Positions 37,073 through 46,127 of a DNA stretch of 64,000 nt are shown piece after piece. This DNA comes from Avibacterium volantium (GTDB lineage: Bacteria; Pseudomonadota; Gammaproteobacteria; Enterobacterales; Pasteurellaceae). The DNA lies in NCBI RefSeq assembly GCF_900635775.1, contig NZ_LR134167.1, positions 124,001-188,000 on the forward strand, given 5' to 3'. The translations under genes and the position numbers were made by a program. The notes under the pieces are model-generated. The model was not told the origin of the DNA. It did not search any database and worked only from the letters and a program-made list of their open reading frames with translations. Each line of letters starts with the position of its first letter. Positions within the stretch are counted from its first letter, which is position 1.

Positions 37073-37383
37073 TGTTTGATATTCAACCCCAACATCTTGA
37101 AATTGTGGAAAAAATTCTCCGCACTTATTTGGACGAATATGAAGTGCGTGCTTTTGGCTCAAGAGTAAAGGGCACGGCTCGCCCCTTTTCAGATCTTGAT
37201 TTGGTGGTGATGACAACACAGCCCCTTTCTTTAAGGACGCTATGCGAAGTGGAAAATGCGTTTTCAGAAAGTGATTTACCTTGGCAAGTGGATATTGTGG
37301 ATTGGGCAGCAACATCAACAGAATTTCAGCAAATTATTTTGCAGAAATCTGTTGTGATTCAACAACAGATTTCATCAACCTAG
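37072..37383 (+). CDS. MNT-type nucleotidyltransferase without HEPN partner (HI0073-like)
   Basis: A 103-residue minimal nucleotidyltransferase. The active-site motif is intact: GSRVKG at 29-34 and DLD with Asp41 and Asp43. SESDLPWQVDIVDWA strongly resembles H. influenzae HI0073, which is encoded with the HEPN protein HI0074. In such pairs the MNT protein is the antitoxin that adenylylates the HEPN toxin. No HEPN gene is next to it here: upstream is a lipoprotein, downstream is gnd. It may act on a distant partner or be a relic. Confidence 0.85.
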   Translation: MFDIQPQHLEIVEKILRTYLDEYEVRAFGSRVKGTARPFSDLDLVVMTTQPLSLRTLCEVENAFSESDLPWQVDIVDWAATSTEFQQIILQKSVVIQQQISST

Positions 37384-37433
37384 CCTAAAAAGGCAAAGCA
37401 ACAGATTATAACGAAACAGGAGAAAGTAAAGTT

Positions 37434-38888
37434 ATGAGTCAAAAAGGCGATATCGGCGTTATCGGTTTAGCGGTAATGGGACAAAACTTAATTTTAAATA
37501 TGAACGACCACGGCTTTAAAGTGGTGGCGTATAACCGCACCACCTCAAAAGTGGACGAGTTCTTAGAAGGGCCAGCGAAAGGCACAAATATTATCGGTGC
37601 TTATTCCTTAGAAGATCTGGCAAACAAATTAGAAAAACCTCGCAAAGTGATGCTAATGGTGCGTGCGGGTGAAGTGGTTGATCAATTCATCAACGCGTTA
37701 CTACCTTATTTAGAAGAAGGCGACATCATTATTGATGGCGGAAACTCAAATTATCCCGACACCAACCGCCGCGTGAAAGAATTAGCAGAAAAAGGTATCC
37801 GCTTTGTGGGTGCTGGTGTATCTGGCGGTGAAGAAGGCGCGCGCCACGGGCCATCAATTATGCCGGGTGGTAACGCAGAAGCTTGGCCTTATGTAAAACC
37901 TATTTTGCAAGCGATCTCTGCCAAAACTGACAAAGGCGAACCTTGCTGTGATTGGGTGGGCCAAGAAGGTGCGGGCCATTTCGTGAAAATGGTGCATAAC
38001 GGCATTGAATACGGCGATATGCAACTTATCTGTGAAGCCTATCAATTCTTAAAAGATGGCTTAGGTTTAAGCTATGACGAAATGCAAAAAATCTTCGCTG
38101 AATGGAAAAAAACCGAGCTGGATAGCTATTTAATCGACATCACCACCGATATTCTTGGTTATAAAGATGCCGATGGCGAGCCATTAGTAGAAAAAATCTT
38201 AGACACCGCAGGACAAAAAGGGACTGGCAAATGGACGGGGATCAACGCTCTTGATTTCGGTATTCCATTAACCTTAATCACCGAATCCGTGTTTGCACGT
38301 TGTGTGTCTTCATTTAAAGATCAACGCGTTGCCGCAGCAAAATTATTCCACAAAACGATTCAACCAGTGGAAGGGGATAAACAAGTTTGGATTGAAGCGG
38401 TACGCAAAGCCCTGCTCGCCTCAAAAATTATTTCATACGCACAAGGCTTTATGTTGATTCGTGAAGCATCAGAAAACTTCGGTTGGAACATTAACTACGG
38501 CGCAACGGCCTTATTATGGCGTGAGGGTTGTATCATTCGTAGCCGTTTCTTAGGCAATATTCGTGATGCCTATGAAGCCAACCCAGATCTGATTTTCTTA
38601 GGCTCAGATCCATACTTCAAAAACATCTTGGAAAACGCCTTAGCTGACTGGCGTAAAGTGGTCGCAAAATCTATCGAAGTGGGTATCCCAATGCCTTGTA
38701 TGGCGTCTGCAATCACTTTCTTAGATGGCTACACTTCCGCTGACTTACCAGCCAACTTGTTACAAGCACAGCGTGATTACTTCGGGGCGCACACTTATGA
38801 GCGCAAAGACAAACCACGCGGTGAGTTCTTCCACACAAACTGGACAGGGCGTGGCGGTAACACTGCATCAACCACTTATGATGTATAA
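37434..38888 (+). CDS. gnd: 6-phosphogluconate dehydrogenase, decarboxylating
   Basis: Makes ribulose 5-phosphate, CO2 and NADPH. It has 484 residues with an NADP fingerprint GLAVMG (11-16), the signature IMPGGNAEAWPYVKPI, and GHFVKMVHNGIEYGDMQ, which carries the catalytic lysine. It ends in the typical RGGNTASTTYDV. A clear AGGAG site precedes the ATG. A terminator follows. Confidence 0.98.
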   Translation: MSQKGDIGVIGLAVMGQNLILNMNDHGFKVVAYNRTTSKVDEFLEGPAKGTNIIGAYSLEDLANKLEKPRKVMLMVRAGEVVDQFINALLPYLEEGDIIIDGGNSNYPDTNRRVKELAEKGIRFVGAGVSGGEEGARHGPSIMPGGNAEAWPYVKPILQAISAKTDKGEPCCDWVGQEGAGHFVKMVHNGIEYGDMQLICEAYQFLKDGLGLSYDEMQKIFAEWKKTELDSYLIDITTDILGYKDADGEPLVEKILDTAGQKGTGKWTGINALDFGIPLTLITESVFARCVSSFKDQRVAAAKLFHKTIQPVEGDKQVWIEAVRKALLASKIISYAQGFMLIREASENFGWNINYGATALLWREGCIIRSRFLGNIRDAYEANPDLIFLGSDPYFKNILENALADWRKVVAKSIEVGIPMPCMASAITFLDGYTSADLPANLLQAQRDYFGAHTYERKDKPRGEFFHTNWTGRGGNTASTTYDV

Positions 38889-38898
38889 TTAATATGAC

Positions 38899-38926
38899 GA
38901 GCGATGGGCCTGCCTATCGCTCTTTT
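38899..38926 (+). terminator. gnd terminator
   Basis: GAGCGAT / ATCGCTC (38899-38905, 38916-38922) with inner GGC/GCC pairing is followed by TTTTT. Confidence 0.85.
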
Positions 38927-38992
38927 TGCATAAAATAAAGTGCGGTGTAAAATCTCGCACTTTTCCATTCATAAAAAATAGGAGTCATAAAA

Positions 38993-39277
38993 ATGAAAAA
39001 AGAGAATCCCGTAGAATGCGTAGGCTGCAACACCTTTGACGTTGGCACCATCATCGACAACAGCAACTGCACCAGCCACGTTGAACGTGTTTATGCCACA
39101 GAAGCCGAGGCTGATCTTGCCTTACAAGAATTCACCCAAAAAGCGCGTGCCGCAGAAACCGAACCTTGCCAAATTCAAGCCACAATCAGCCCCATTGACG
39201 GCGGATTTTTACTCAACGCTGATTTCACTTTCAGTTGCCAAGCGGAATCCTTAATTTTTGAATTAGGCTTACGTTAA
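38993..39277 (+). CDS. YfcZ/YiiS family protein (DUF406)
   Basis: A 94-residue protein. The segments DVGTIIDNSNCTSHVERVYA, EPCQIQATISPI and FTFSCQAESLIFELGLR match the YfcZ/YiiS family as known from E. coli. Function is unknown. Five cysteines are present, including a CVGC near the N terminus. A good AGGAG site precedes it and a perfect 20-bp palindrome follows it. Confidence 0.88.
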   Translation: MKKENPVECVGCNTFDVGTIIDNSNCTSHVERVYATEAEADLALQEFTQKARAAETEPCQIQATISPIDGGFLLNADFTFSCQAESLIFELGLR

Positions 39278-39290
39278 TCAAACCAACACA

Positions 39291-39310
39291 AGGGGCTAAA
39301 TTTAGCCCCT
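39291..39310. terminator. palindromic terminator after the yfcZ-like gene
   Basis: A perfect 20-bp palindrome, AGGGGCTAAA with its complement, can form a hairpin after the yfcZ-like stop. Only a weak T run follows (AAATTC), so termination may be partial. Confidence 0.6.
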
Positions 39311-39332
39311 AAATTCAATCCCTGATCATCAA

Positions 39333-39695
39333 ATGAAATTTACAGTAAAACGCATTTACGACAAAGATTTTTCCCCAAATGATTTCCGTGTCCTGATCGA
39401 CCGCCTTTGGCCAAGAGGCATTGCTAAACTAGAAGCCCACATCGCCCTTTGGGAAAAAGACATCACCCCATCTTCCGAGCTAAGAACCCGCTATCACCAC
39501 GCTGAAATCACCTACCCCGAATTTGCCCAACAATACGCCCAAGAACTCCAACAAAACGCGCCATTAGTACAAGATTTCCTACAAAAAATCGCCAATCAAA
39601 AGGAAGTCGTATTAGTTACCGCAGTGAAAGATATTGAACACAGTCATATTCCTGTGTTATTAAATGTGTTGGAACACACGAAAAATATTCTTTAA
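39333..39695 (+). CDS. DUF488 family protein (YeaO-like)
   Basis: A 120-residue protein with the family signature at the start: VKRIYDKDFSPNDFRVLIDRLWPRGI, with the conserved arginines and the LWPRG motif. It ends in the AVKDIEHSHIPVL region. Function is not established. The ribosome site is weak. It converges on iolG and shares a terminator with it. Confidence 0.88.
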   Translation: MKFTVKRIYDKDFSPNDFRVLIDRLWPRGIAKLEAHIALWEKDITPSSELRTRYHHAEITYPEFAQQYAQELQQNAPLVQDFLQKIANQKEVVLVTAVKDIEHSHIPVLLNVLEHTKNIL

Positions 39696-39705
39696 CCCAT
39701 AAAAA

Positions 39706-39734
39706 AATGAGAGCCATTTGGCTCTCATTATTTT
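39706..39734. terminator. bidirectional terminator between the DUF488 gene and iolG
   Basis: AATGAGAGCC / GGCTCTCATT (39706-39715, 39720-39729), loop ATTT, has T-rich tails on the plus strand and a run of seven A's before it, which gives T's on the minus strand. Confidence 0.88.
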
Positions 39735-39742
39735 CAATTTCC

Positions 39743-40753
39743 TTAAGCAATTTCGCTCAACTTAACTGGGCGCCCTTCATCTAAAGATTTTTTCGCTGCA
39801 AGGGCAATAAGCACAGGTTGTAAACCATCATTACCATTGACTAATGTTGGTTTATTATTCACCACCGAATCTACGAAACACGCCATTTCATCTGCAAAAG
39901 ATTGCATATAACGCTCTAAAAAGAAGTATTTCGGTTTTTCTGAGATAACTCCAGCTTCACTAGAATATACCGCTGTAGAATCAGTATCATTACGCGTTTG
40001 CACCGCACCTTTCGAGCCAAATACTTCAGCGCGTTGATCATAGCCATAAACGGCTTTACGGCTGTTATCAATCACGCCAATTGCACCATTAGCTAATTTC
40101 AAGGTGATTACGGCAGTATCAATATCCCCAGCCTGACCGATAGCAGGATCAACAAGCACTCCACCTGCCGCATAGACTTCAGTGACTTCACTGCCTGAAA
40201 GATAACGGATCATATCAAAGTCGTGGATTGTCATATCAAAGAACATTCCACCTGATACTTTAACGTATTCGATCGGGGGGGCAGCAGGATCTCTTGAGGT
40301 AACGCGAATTAAATGAGGCTCACCAATATCTCCTGCTACAACACGTTGTTTTATGGCTTTAAAGTTATGATCAAAACGACGGTTAAATCCCACTTGGAAT
40401 TTCACACCGGCCTTTTCTACTTCTTTAAGCACTTCTTGAATGCGTTCCACGTTCGCATCAATTGGTTTTTCGCAAAAAATATGCTTACCTGCCCGCGCTG
40501 CTTCAATAGAAATTGGGGCGTGAGTGTTGGTTGAAGAACAAACTAACACAGCGTCAATTTCAGGATCTTGCAGAATCTTTTGGTAATCATCATAGACATT
40601 TGGAATACCTATTTCTTTCGCCCATTGCTGAAGTTCATCTGTGACACGAATATCAGAAATAGCTTTAATTTCTGCCCCCTTAACATATTTACTGATGCTT
40701 TCAGAATGTACGCGACCAATACGTCCTGCACCGATAATACCTACTTTAATCAT
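39743..40753 (-). CDS. iolG: inositol 2-dehydrogenase
   Basis: Oxidises myo-inositol to 2-keto-myo-inositol (scyllo-inosose) with NAD. It has 336 residues, with an N-terminal Rossmann fold (GIIGAGRIGRVH, 5-16), the FCEKPIDAN motif and the catalytic-region GGMFFDMTIHDFDMIRY. Its start lies one base after the iolE stop with the ribosome site inside iolE, so the two are coupled. It is the last gene of the iolDEG cluster. Confidence 0.93.
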   Translation of the reverse strand: MIKVGIIGAGRIGRVHSESISKYVKGAEIKAISDIRVTDELQQWAKEIGIPNVYDDYQKILQDPEIDAVLVCSSTNTHAPISIEAARAGKHIFCEKPIDANVERIQEVLKEVEKAGVKFQVGFNRRFDHNFKAIKQRVVAGDIGEPHLIRVTSRDPAAPPIEYVKVSGGMFFDMTIHDFDMIRYLSGSEVTEVYAAGGVLVDPAIGQAGDIDTAVITLKLANGAIGVIDNSRKAVYGYDQRAEVFGSKGAVQTRNDTDSTAVYSSEAGVISEKPKYFFLERYMQSFADEMACFVDSVVNNKPTLVNGNDGLQPVLIALAAKKSLDEGRPVKLSEIA

Positions 40754-40754
40754 A

Positions 40755-41651
40755 TTAAACTCCTGCTACATCTTTAATATATTTACGACCTTTCACCGCA
40801 TATTCAAATGGATTGGCAACAGCAGGATCTTGTTCTGCTTCTACCACCATCCAGCCTTTGTAATTATGTCTATCTAAGATTTCAAAGATAGGTTTAAAAT
40901 CAATCACGCCATCACCAGGTACAGTAAATGTCCCTTTTTTCACGCCTTCTAAAAAACTTAGATTTTTCGACCGCACTTCATTAACTACGTCATCGCGAAC
41001 ATCTTTCAAGTGAACATGAATAATACGATCAATATATTTTTCTAGTACATCAAGCATTGCCTGTTGAGAGCCTTCGGAATAGTACAGATGACCTGAATCA
41101 AATAAGAGATAAACATCATCATTTACCACCGACATATAACGATCGATTTCCTCTGGTGTTTGAATCCCTGTTCCCATATGGTGATGTAAGCACACGCGCA
41201 TTCCTTTTTCGGCGGCTAATTTGGCTAATTCATTATAACCCTCTGCCAATAGCTCCCATTCTGCATCAGTGAAAACGGTTTTTTCATTAAAAATTGATTT
41301 CGGCAATCCTTGAATACTGCGGCTTTGTTCGGAACAACCGATCACTTTCGCTCCCATTGCGTGTAAAAAATCACGATGTTTAATAAAATCTTGCAGTGTT
41401 TGTGCTTTTTTCCCGTCCACAAAGAAAGTGCTAAACCAAGCATTACAAATTTCTATGCCTCGAACATCAAGCTTGTGTTTCAATACTTCAACATCGCGCG
41501 GGTATTTGTTTCCTACTTCACAGCCGGTATAGCCTGCCAGCGCCATTTCACTCACACATTGCTCAAAAGTATTTTCAGCACCTAATTCAGGTAAATCATC
41601 GTTTGTCCAGCCAATAGGTGCAATCCCTAATTTTACATTTTCAGCTTTCAT
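40755..41651 (-). CDS. iolE: myo-inosose-2 dehydratase
   Basis: Second step of inositol breakdown; converts 2-keto-myo-inositol to 3D-trihydroxycyclohexane-1,2-dione. It has 298 residues and a xylose-isomerase-like TIM barrel. Family motifs: [14 protein letters not shown] at the start, [30 protein letters not shown] and [10 protein letters not shown], with metal-binding residues. It lies between iolD and iolG with short gaps. Confidence 0.95.
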   Translation of the reverse strand: MKAENVKLGIAPIGWTNDDLPELGAENTFEQCVSEMALAGYTGCEVGNKYPRDVEVLKHKLDVRGIEICNAWFSTFFVDGKKAQTLQDFIKHRDFLHAMGAKVIGCSEQSRSIQGLPKSIFNEKTVFTDAEWELLAEGYNELAKLAAEKGMRVCLHHHMGTGIQTPEEIDRYMSVVNDDVYLLFDSGHLYYSEGSQQAMLDVLEKYIDRIIHVHLKDVRDDVVNEVRSKNLSFLEGVKKGTFTVPGDGVIDFKPIFEILDRHNYKGWMVVEAEQDPAVANPFEYAVKGRKYIKDVAGV

Positions 41652-41678
41652 AATTTTTCCTTCTTAAACAATGAATAA

Positions 41679-43619
41679 TTAATAACGTCTTGCTTCATTT
41701 ATGCGTTTCACCGCATTTTCATAAGCCTGTTGAACTCGTTCTTTTTCGGAAACTTCTGCTACTCCAACGTGCCACCAACTGCCATAAGAATGCACCATTG
41801 TTTTCGGCAACACTTTCACATCAATTAGCGTAGAAACAGATTGTTTTTTCGCATCTTGCAACGCTGCGACTAACTCTTCCTCTGTGGTTACACGATAGGT
41901 CTTACACCCATAAGAAGCCGCATTCATTGCAAAATCTACTGGAACAAAAGCGCCATTGAGCTTGTTCGTATCGGCATTTCTGAAACGAAATTCTGTCGCA
42001 AAGCTATCCATACCGTGTCCAATTTGAAGATTGTTAATACAGCCGTTGGTCATATTATCAAATAATATGACATTAATTTTTTTACCTTCTTGAATAGAGG
42101 TAACCAATTCAGAATGGAGCATCATATAAGAACCATCACCTAACAGCGCATAAACTTCTCGTTGTGGCTGAGCCAATTTCACCCCAAGTGCCGCATTCAC
42201 CTCATAGCCCATACAAGAATAACCATATTCTAAATGGTAAGTATCCACACCTTTTGATTGCCATACCCGCTGCAAATCACCAGGTAAACTTCCCGCCGCC
42301 CCAACAATCACATCATTTTCACCTAATGTTTCATTGAGAATGCCAAGTACCCGGCTCTGAGTTAGACGTGAATTTGTCAGCCTAATAAATTCTTCAAACA
42401 CTGCTTCACGATTTAGGTTATCGTCTACTTCTGGTACAAAATCATTTTCGCTATAAGACAGGTGATAAAGGCGATCCAGCTCTTTTTCAAACTGTTGTTT
42501 GGCTTGAGAAATTTCTTCTCCCCAAGCACTTTGATAACCTGTCGGTGCGAGAAGTGCGGTCAATTTTTCTAAAGTTTCTTTCGCATCTGCGGTGATTTGT
42601 ACCCCATCTAACTTATAAGCATCAAAACGGGAAATATTGATGTTGAGATATTTCACTTCAGGGTGCTGGAAAATCCATTTTGAAGACGTGGTGAAATCGG
42701 TATATCTTGTTCCTACACCAATAATCAGATCGGCTTCTTTGGCAAGTAAATTGGCGGATAAACAGCCAGTTTCACCAACGCCACCAACATTCAAATAATG
42801 GGAAGAAACCACCGCACTTTTGCCTGCTTGCGTCTCCGCAAAAGGAATATTATAAATTTCAGCAAAGGCTTTTAATTGCTCCGCAGCCTCTGAATAACGC
42901 ACCCCACCACCACAAATAATGAGTGGTTTTTTCTTTGATTGGATTAACGCCAAGGCATCTTGCAACATTGGCTCTGTCGGCAATGTACGCTCAATGCGAT
43001 GAATACGCTTTTCTAGGAAAGATTCCGGAAAATCATAAGCCTCCCCCTGCACATCTTGCGGTAACGCAATGGTTACTGCCCCTGTTTGCGCAGGATCGGT
43101 CAGCACACGCATAGCATTAATACAAGCTGTCATTAACTGCTCCGGACGGCTGACTCGATCCCAATATTTACTCACGGCACGGAATGCGTCATTGGTACTA
43201 ATGCTTAAATCATAAGGTTGTTCAATTTGTTGTAACACAGGATCAGGCTGACGTGTTGCAAACACATCACCAGGTAATAAAAGTAAAGGGATACGGTTGG
43301 CTGTTGCCGTTGCTGCCGCGGTAATCATATTCGCCGCACCTGGCCCCACGGAAGATGTACACGCATAGATTTGCTTACGCAATTTCTGTTTAGCAAAACC
43401 GATGGCAACGTGCGCCATTCCTTGCTCATTACGTCCTTGCCGAACGACTAAATCGCCTGAATTTTGCTCAAGTGCTTGTCCTAATCCTAGCACATTTCCG
43501 TGTCCAAAGATCCCAAAGATACCTTCAATAAACTTCGTCACCTTGCCATCAAATTCTACGTACTGATTATCTAAGAATTTTACTAAGGCTTGCGCAACTG
43601 TAAGTCTGACTGTTTTCAT
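41679..43619 (-). CDS. iolD: 3D-(3,5/4)-trihydroxycyclohexane-1,2-dione acylhydrolase
   Basis: Thiamine-diphosphate enzyme that opens the inositol ring. It has 646 residues. It has the three-domain layout of the acetolactate synthase family: [16 protein letters not shown] near the N terminus, [17 protein letters not shown], and the thiamine-diphosphate motif around [16 protein letters not shown] with [10 protein letters not shown]. It is the first gene of the cluster; a GAGGAG site and a TATAAT lie upstream, and a long palindrome lies just above the promoter. iolA, iolB, iolC and a transporter are not in this window. Confidence 0.95.
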   Translation of the reverse strand: MKTVRLTVAQALVKFLDNQYVEFDGKVTKFIEGIFGIFGHGNVLGLGQALEQNSGDLVVRQGRNEQGMAHVAIGFAKQKLRKQIYACTSSVGPGAANMITAAATATANRIPLLLLPGDVFATRQPDPVLQQIEQPYDLSISTNDAFRAVSKYWDRVSRPEQLMTACINAMRVLTDPAQTGAVTIALPQDVQGEAYDFPESFLEKRIHRIERTLPTEPMLQDALALIQSKKKPLIICGGGVRYSEAAEQLKAFAEIYNIPFAETQAGKSAVVSSHYLNVGGVGETGCLSANLLAKEADLIIGVGTRYTDFTTSSKWIFQHPEVKYLNINISRFDAYKLDGVQITADAKETLEKLTALLAPTGYQSAWGEEISQAKQQFEKELDRLYHLSYSENDFVPEVDDNLNREAVFEEFIRLTNSRLTQSRVLGILNETLGENDVIVGAAGSLPGDLQRVWQSKGVDTYHLEYGYSCMGYEVNAALGVKLAQPQREVYALLGDGSYMMLHSELVTSIQEGKKINVILFDNMTNGCINNLQIGHGMDSFATEFRFRNADTNKLNGAFVPVDFAMNAASYGCKTYRVTTEEELVAALQDAKKQSVSTLIDVKVLPKTMVHSYGSWWHVGVAEVSEKERVQQAYENAVKRINEARRY

Positions 43620-43655
43620 CTTTCTCTCCTCGTTACCCTAAAAACGAATTTCTGC

Positions 43656-43661
43656 ATTATA
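43656..43661 (-). promoter_or_regulatory. iolD -10 box
   Basis: A perfect TATAAT on the minus strand, 37 bp upstream of the iolD start. The -35 is weak (TTTGAA at 15 bp), which suggests a regulated promoter. Confidence 0.6.
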
Positions 43662-43686
43662 TAATCACACTTTTATTTCAAATAAA

Positions 43687-43716
43687 ACAAAAATGAAAAA
43701 TAAATTTCATTTTTGT
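43687..43716. promoter_or_regulatory. 30-bp palindrome upstream of iolD, probable operator
   Basis: Perfect 12-bp arms (ACAAAAATGAAA and its complement) around a 6-bp spacer. It lies 26 bp upstream of the iolD -10, next to the -35 position. The ATGAAA/TTTCAT core resembles sites of RpiR-type IolR repressors (GAAA/TTTC), which suggests control by an IolR encoded elsewhere. Confidence 0.6.
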
Positions 43717-43822
43717 GGCGGGGATCAAATTTTGAGAAAAAAGAGTTGAAAAATCTAGCAAGCATTACGCTAAAAATAACAACAAAAACAACTCAGAATA
43801 AATCAAATGCTTTATATACAAA

Positions 43823-43857
43823 CAAAAAAACCTTGAGCCAAGACCCAAGGTTTTTAT
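43823..43857 (-). terminator. tkt terminator
   Basis: AAACCTTG / CAAGGTTT (43828-43835, 43846-43853) with a 10-nt loop. On the minus strand it is followed by T's, ending tkt before the iol promoter region. Confidence 0.85.
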
Positions 43858-43879
43858 CAACATAAAGTGCGGTGGAAAA

Positions 43880-45877
43880 TTATAAAATTTCTTTCGCTTT
43901 AGCCACCACGTTTTCTACGGTGAAGCCAAATAGTTTGAATAATTCACCTGCTGGGGCAGATTCACCAAAGGTGTTCATTCCTACAATGCGTCCGCCGAAG
44001 CCAACGTATTTGTACCAGAACTCGCTAATGCCTGCTTCAACTGCAACACGTTTGGTTACGCTGCTTGGCAATACGCTTTCACGGTAAGCTTCATCTTGTT
44101 TGTCAAACACGTTAGTGGAAGGCATTGATACCACACGGATTTTTTTACCTTCTTGACGAAGTTGCTCCGCCGCTTTCACCACTAATTCTACTTCCGAACC
44201 TGTTGCGATAAAGATTAAATCTGGTGTGCCTTCGCTATCGGTTAAGATATAACCACCGCGCGCCACATCAGCCAATTGTGCAGGGGTTCTGTCCATTTGA
44301 GTAAGATTTTGACGACTGAAAATCATCGCACTCGGGCCATCTTTGCGCTCAACCGCCGCTTTCCACGCAACCGCCGATTCCACTTGGTCACACGGACGCC
44401 ACGTTTCTAAATTTGGAATTAAACGTAATGACGCCGTTTGCTCCACAGGTTGGTGTGTCGGGCCGTCTTCTCCTAAACCGATAGAATCGTGGGTGTACAC
44501 GAAAAGCACGCGTTGTTTCATTAACGCCGCCATTCTCACGGCATTATGCGCATATTCCATAAACATTAAGAAGGTTGCGCCATAAGGAATGAAACCGCCG
44601 TGTAAGGCAATCCCGTTCATAATGGCAGACATACCAAACTCACGCACGCCGTAGTTGATGTAGTTACCATCTTGATTTTCTGTGGCACGAATAGGGCGAG
44701 AGCCTGACCATAAGGTTAAGTTTGAGCCTGCTAAATCTGCCGAACCACCTAAAAACTCTGGCAGTAATGGTGCATAGGCTTCAATGGCATTTTGTGATGC
44801 TTTACGGCTTGCGATGCTTGCTGGGTTGGCTTGTAATTTTTCAACAAATGCTTGGCTTTCTTGCGCCCAATTTGCTGGCAATTCGCCACTTAAACGGCGC
44901 TCAAGCTCTGCGCTCAATTCTGGATAGGCTTGGCTATATGCTGTCCATTTTTCATTCCACGCTTGCTCTGCTTGTTTGCCTTTTTCTTTGGCGTCCCATT
45001 GGGCATAAATTTCCGCAGGAATTTCAAATGGCGCATAGTTCCAACCTAAGTTTTTACGAGTTAAGGCGATTTCTTCATCACCTAATGGCGCACCGTGGCT
45101 GTCGTGTGAGCCCGCTTTGTTTGGTGAGCCAAAACCAATGGTGGTTTTACAGATGATCAAGGTTGGGCGCGCTTTTTCTGCTTGCGCTTGTTTAATGGCT
45201 TCCGCAATGGCTTCTGGATTATGTCCATCAATTTGACCAATCACTTGCCAGTTATAGGCTTCAAAACGTTCTTTGGTGTTGTCGGTGAACCAGCCGTCCA
45301 CTTCACCATCAATAGAAATATTGTTGTCATCATAGAAGGCGATTAATTTGCCTAAGCCTAAGGTTCCCGCTAATGAGCAAGCTTCGTGAGAAATCCCTTC
45401 CATTAAACAACCATCACCTAAGAACGCGTAAGTGTAATGGTCGATAATCTCGTGGCCTGGGCGGTTAAATTGCGCCGCTAAGGTTTTCTCGGCAATCGCC
45501 ATTCCTACCGCATTGGTAATGCCCTGACCTAATGGCCCTGTTGTGGTTTCTACACCAGGTGCATAGCCATATTCAGGGTGGCCCGGGGTTTTAGAATGTA
45601 ATTGGCGGAATTGTTTTAAATCTTCGATAGATAAATCATAGCCTGTTAAATGTAAAAGGCTGTAAATCAACATTGAACCGTGGCCATTTGATAACACGAA
45701 TCTATCGCGGTTTGCCCATTTTGGATTGGTTGGATTATGCACTAAAAACTCACGCCACAACACTTCCGCAATGTCCGCCATTCCCATTGGTGCACCAGGG
45801 TGGCCTGACTTGGCTTTTTGCACCGCGTCCATACTTAAAAAACGAATAGCATTCGCTAACTCTTTTCGATTCGACAT
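43880..45877 (-). CDS. tkt: transketolase
   Basis: Thiamine-diphosphate enzyme of the non-oxidative pentose phosphate pathway. I chose the ATG at 45877, which gives [17 protein letters not shown] with an AGGAG site 8 nt upstream. A longer frame to 45898 has no such site. The protein has 665 residues. Motifs: [30 protein letters not shown], and the C-terminal [21 protein letters not shown] candidate -10 (TAGAAT) lies at 45920-45925 and a long inverted repeat further up at 45986-46020. Confidence 0.98.
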   Translation of the reverse strand: MSNRKELANAIRFLSMDAVQKAKSGHPGAPMGMADIAEVLWREFLVHNPTNPKWANRDRFVLSNGHGSMLIYSLLHLTGYDLSIEDLKQFRQLHSKTPGHPEYGYAPGVETTTGPLGQGITNAVGMAIAEKTLAAQFNRPGHEIIDHYTYAFLGDGCLMEGISHEACSLAGTLGLGKLIAFYDDNNISIDGEVDGWFTDNTKERFEAYNWQVIGQIDGHNPEAIAEAIKQAQAEKARPTLIICKTTIGFGSPNKAGSHDSHGAPLGDEEIALTRKNLGWNYAPFEIPAEIYAQWDAKEKGKQAEQAWNEKWTAYSQAYPELSAELERRLSGELPANWAQESQAFVEKLQANPASIASRKASQNAIEAYAPLLPEFLGGSADLAGSNLTLWSGSRPIRATENQDGNYINYGVREFGMSAIMNGIALHGGFIPYGATFLMFMEYAHNAVRMAALMKQRVLFVYTHDSIGLGEDGPTHQPVEQTASLRLIPNLETWRPCDQVESAVAWKAAVERKDGPSAMIFSRQNLTQMDRTPAQLADVARGGYILTDSEGTPDLIFIATGSEVELVVKAAEQLRQEGKKIRVVSMPSTNVFDKQDEAYRESVLPSSVTKRVAVEAGISEFWYKYVGFGGRIVGMNTFGESAPAGELFKLFGFTVENVVAKAKEIL

Positions 45878-45985
45878 TTTTGTTCTCCTAATTATCAAAT
45901 GTAAAACTGAACTCTGGTTATTCTACCCGATTTATTATGAAAAAATAGCAATTAATTTGATTAGTGTTACATCACAAAATTGATG

Positions 45986-46020
45986 ATTTTCTCGCTATTT
46001 CATACAGATTGCGAGAAAAT
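45986..46020. repeat. inverted repeat in the tkt/carB gap
   Basis: Perfect 10-bp arms (ATTTTCTCGC, 45986-45995, and its complement, 46011-46020) with a 15-bp spacer, 109 bp upstream of tkt. No T run of terminator type follows. It could be an operator for tkt or a structure downstream of carB. Confidence 0.6.
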
Positions 46021-46036
46021 GTTATTTTTAAGTCTA

Positions 46037-46065
46037 AAAAACAGGCTGGTTTCCCAGCCTTTTTA
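46037..46065. terminator. carB terminator, bidirectional
   Basis: AGGCTGG / CCAGCCT (46043-46049, 46054-46060), loop TTTC, with T runs in both directions. It ends the carAB operon on the minus strand. Confidence 0.85.
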
Positions 46066-46127
46066 TTGATATAAAAAACTTGCGAATTTTACACCGCACT
46101 TTGCTTTTTTGGCATTTGCCCTTTTGC

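Noticed and set aside
43620..43822. A terminator formed by the iolD palindrome
   Set aside because: The 12-bp arms have no T run on either side beyond the arms, and the position next to the promoter fits an operator better.
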